Assembly: GCA_020723545.1 (NCBI GenBank)
Contig: DYIS01000064.1
Location: forward strand, 4,509-10,738
Source of the DNA: Ktedonobacter racemifer
Lineage (GTDB): Bacteria; Chloroflexota; DTOL01; JACQYG01
Length of the DNA: 6,230 bases
Direction of reading: 5' to 3'
The position numbers and the translations under genes are program-made. Numbering within the stretch: the stretch's first letter is position 1; the number at the start of each line of letters is the position of its first letter. The notes below the pieces were generated by a model. That model had not been told where the DNA came from. It did no database searches and worked only from the letters and a program-made list of their open reading frames with translations. Below, piece by piece: positions 5,477 to 6,230 of this stretch.

Positions 5477-5756
5477 TGAGCTGTTGAAAGAAAAGCGTGA
5501 AGACATCCTGCGCCTCGCCGCGCGGCACGGGGCACGCAACGTTCGCGTCTTTGGTTCGGCAGCGAGGGGCGAGGCCGAGCCGGACAGCGACGTAGATCTG
5601 TTGGTGGACGTTGGGCCTGGCCGCACACCCTTTTTCCCTGGCGGTCTGATTGCAGACCTGGAGGAACTGCTTGGTCGGCAGGTGGATGTCGTGACGGAAG
5701 ATGGACTTCACTGGTACATTCGTGAGCGTGTCGTCAAGGAGGCCGTGCCGCTATGA
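5466..5756 (+). CDS. mntA: MntA-type minimal nucleotidyltransferase antitoxin
   Basis: This 96-residue protein has the nucleotidyltransferase signature GS-x10-DxD: Gly30-Ser31 in VFGSAARGEAEPDSDVDLLV and catalytic Asp42 and Asp44. A third acidic residue is probably Asp74 in RQVDVVTED. MntA proteins neutralise the HEPN toxin HepT by adding AMP units to a tyrosine next to its active site. All catalytic residues are present, so it should be active. The ATG at 5466 lies inside the end of the DUF5615 frame (11-bp overlap), with only a G-rich stretch (GAAGGGG, GGGG) as ribosome site. The stop overlaps hepT by 4 bp (ATGA). The first three codons belong to the duplicated 62-bp repeat. Confidence 0.92.
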   Translation: MGINELLKEKREDILRLAARHGARNVRVFGSAARGEAEPDSDVDLLVDVGPGRTPFFPGGLIADLEELLGRQVDVVTEDGLHWYIRERVVKEAVPL

Positions 5757-6103
5757 CAGCACATGACGACCGACTCTACCTGGTGCACATCCAAGAGTGT
5801 ATTGCACGCATTGAGCGATACACTGCGGAAGGCAAACATGTTTTCTTCTCTGACACAAAAACGCAAGATGCTGTCCTGCGTAACCTACACACCCTGGCTA
5901 AATCCACACAGCGGATTTCCGAGTCCTTAAAAGCAGGCCAACCTGATGTGGGTTGGCGCAGCGTCGCTGCATTTCGGAACGTTGTAGTACACGATTACCT
6001 GGGCATTGATCTGAAGCAGATTTGGGACATTGTTGAGCACGACCTGCCCGACCTCAAGCGCAAGATGGGGGCGATCCTGGAAAAACTGGGGGATAAGCCG
6101 TGA
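5753..6103 (+). CDS. hepT: HepT-type HEPN ribonuclease toxin (DUF86)
   Basis: This 116-residue, mostly helical protein carries the HEPN motif Rx4HxY as RNVVVHDYLG: Arg75, His80 and Tyr82. Arg and His form the RNase site at the dimer interface. The Tyr is the residue that MntA adenylylates in characterised HepT-MntA pairs. The length is normal for the family and the N-terminal helices (residues 5-62) look intact. The ATG at 5753 overlaps the mntA stop by 4 bp. AGGAGG (5737-5742) lies 10 nt upstream, so translation can be both coupled and independent. The antitoxin-first order keeps antidote made before poison. The RNA target is not predictable from sequence. Confidence 0.92.
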   Translation: MTAHDDRLYLVHIQECIARIERYTAEGKHVFFSDTKTQDAVLRNLHTLAKSTQRISESLKAGQPDVGWRSVAAFRNVVVHDYLGIDLKQIWDIVEHDLPDLKRKMGAILEKLGDKP

Positions 6104-6230
6104 ATCGCCTCCCATGCGAAACTCGCCCGCAAGCTTGATGGTCCGGAATCGGCCACGAGGGCGTAGAGATAAGCAAAGGTCTTAGCGAACTCCGCGCGCT
6201 CTAATATAAGGTTTAGTTGGTGACAGGAAG
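6104..6230. other. Gene-free tail of the window
   Basis: I see no convincing open frame, hairpin with U-run or clear promoter here. One short plus-strand frame (from ATG 6114, 18 codons) has no ribosome site and no recognisable sequence. An AT-rich patch (taatataagg, near 6203) lacks a good -35 partner. A hepT terminator was not found. Confidence 0.5.

Noticed and set aside
5142..5711. Minus-strand open frame of 189 codons across the toxin-antitoxin genes
   Set aside because: It lies antisense to three genes with clear family motifs, and its translation shows no recognisable domain and is rich in Pro, Ser and His as expected of a shadow frame.
6114..6170. 18-codon plus-strand frame after hepT
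   Set aside because: It has no ribosome site, no recognisable motif and is too short to support.

Overview
The window looks like chromosomal DNA from a GC-rich bacterium, most plausibly a Chloroflexota member such as an Anaerolineae-type metagenome assembly. This is inferred from gene content: a DUF4388 protein directly upstream of a small Ras-like GTPase, and a site-2 protease/HD protein pair. There is no rRNA or tRNA to confirm it.

Positions 1-4758 are a tightly packed minus-strand block. In transcription order it holds an M50 site-2-type membrane protease, an HD-domain metal-dependent phosphohydrolase, a prephenate dehydrogenase (tyrA, GTG start), argininosuccinate synthase (argG), a DUF4388 regulatory protein and the N-terminal 92 codons of a Ras/MglA-like GTPase that runs off the left edge. 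Most gaps are 3-38 bp. The exception is the 108 bp before argG, which carries a near-consensus sigma-70-type promoter (TTGACA, 17 bp, TATAGT). That suggests two transcription units: protease-HD-tyrA, and argG-DUF4388-GTPase.

Positions 4759-5063 are a divergent intergenic region with a candidate promoter in each direction. It also holds a 55-codon open frame (4885-5052) that looks like the 3' remnant of a longer gene.

Positions 5064-6103 are a plus-strand toxin-antitoxin island. A DUF433 antitoxin-like gene overlaps a DUF5615 PIN-like toxin gene by 4 bp (VapBC45-type pair). A MntA-type nucleotidyltransferase antitoxin then overlaps a HepT-type HEPN ribonuclease toxin by 4 bp. The MntA and HepT motifs are intact. 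The DUF5615 toxin is broken: after about 41 residues it switches in frame to a 20-residue tail that is also encoded 439 bp upstream, in the 55-codon remnant.

The main discovery is this pair of 62-bp direct repeats (4974-5035 and 5413-5474; 54/62 identical, all eight differences A/G transitions, last 30 bp identical). They flank exactly the DUF433/truncated DUF5615 segment, and the second copy carries the ribosome binding region and first three codons of mntA. The layout suggests that one toxin-antitoxin module was inserted into, or recombined at, the junction between an older gene's 3' end and the mntA-hepT pair. The last 127 bp (6104-6230) hold no gene I can support.
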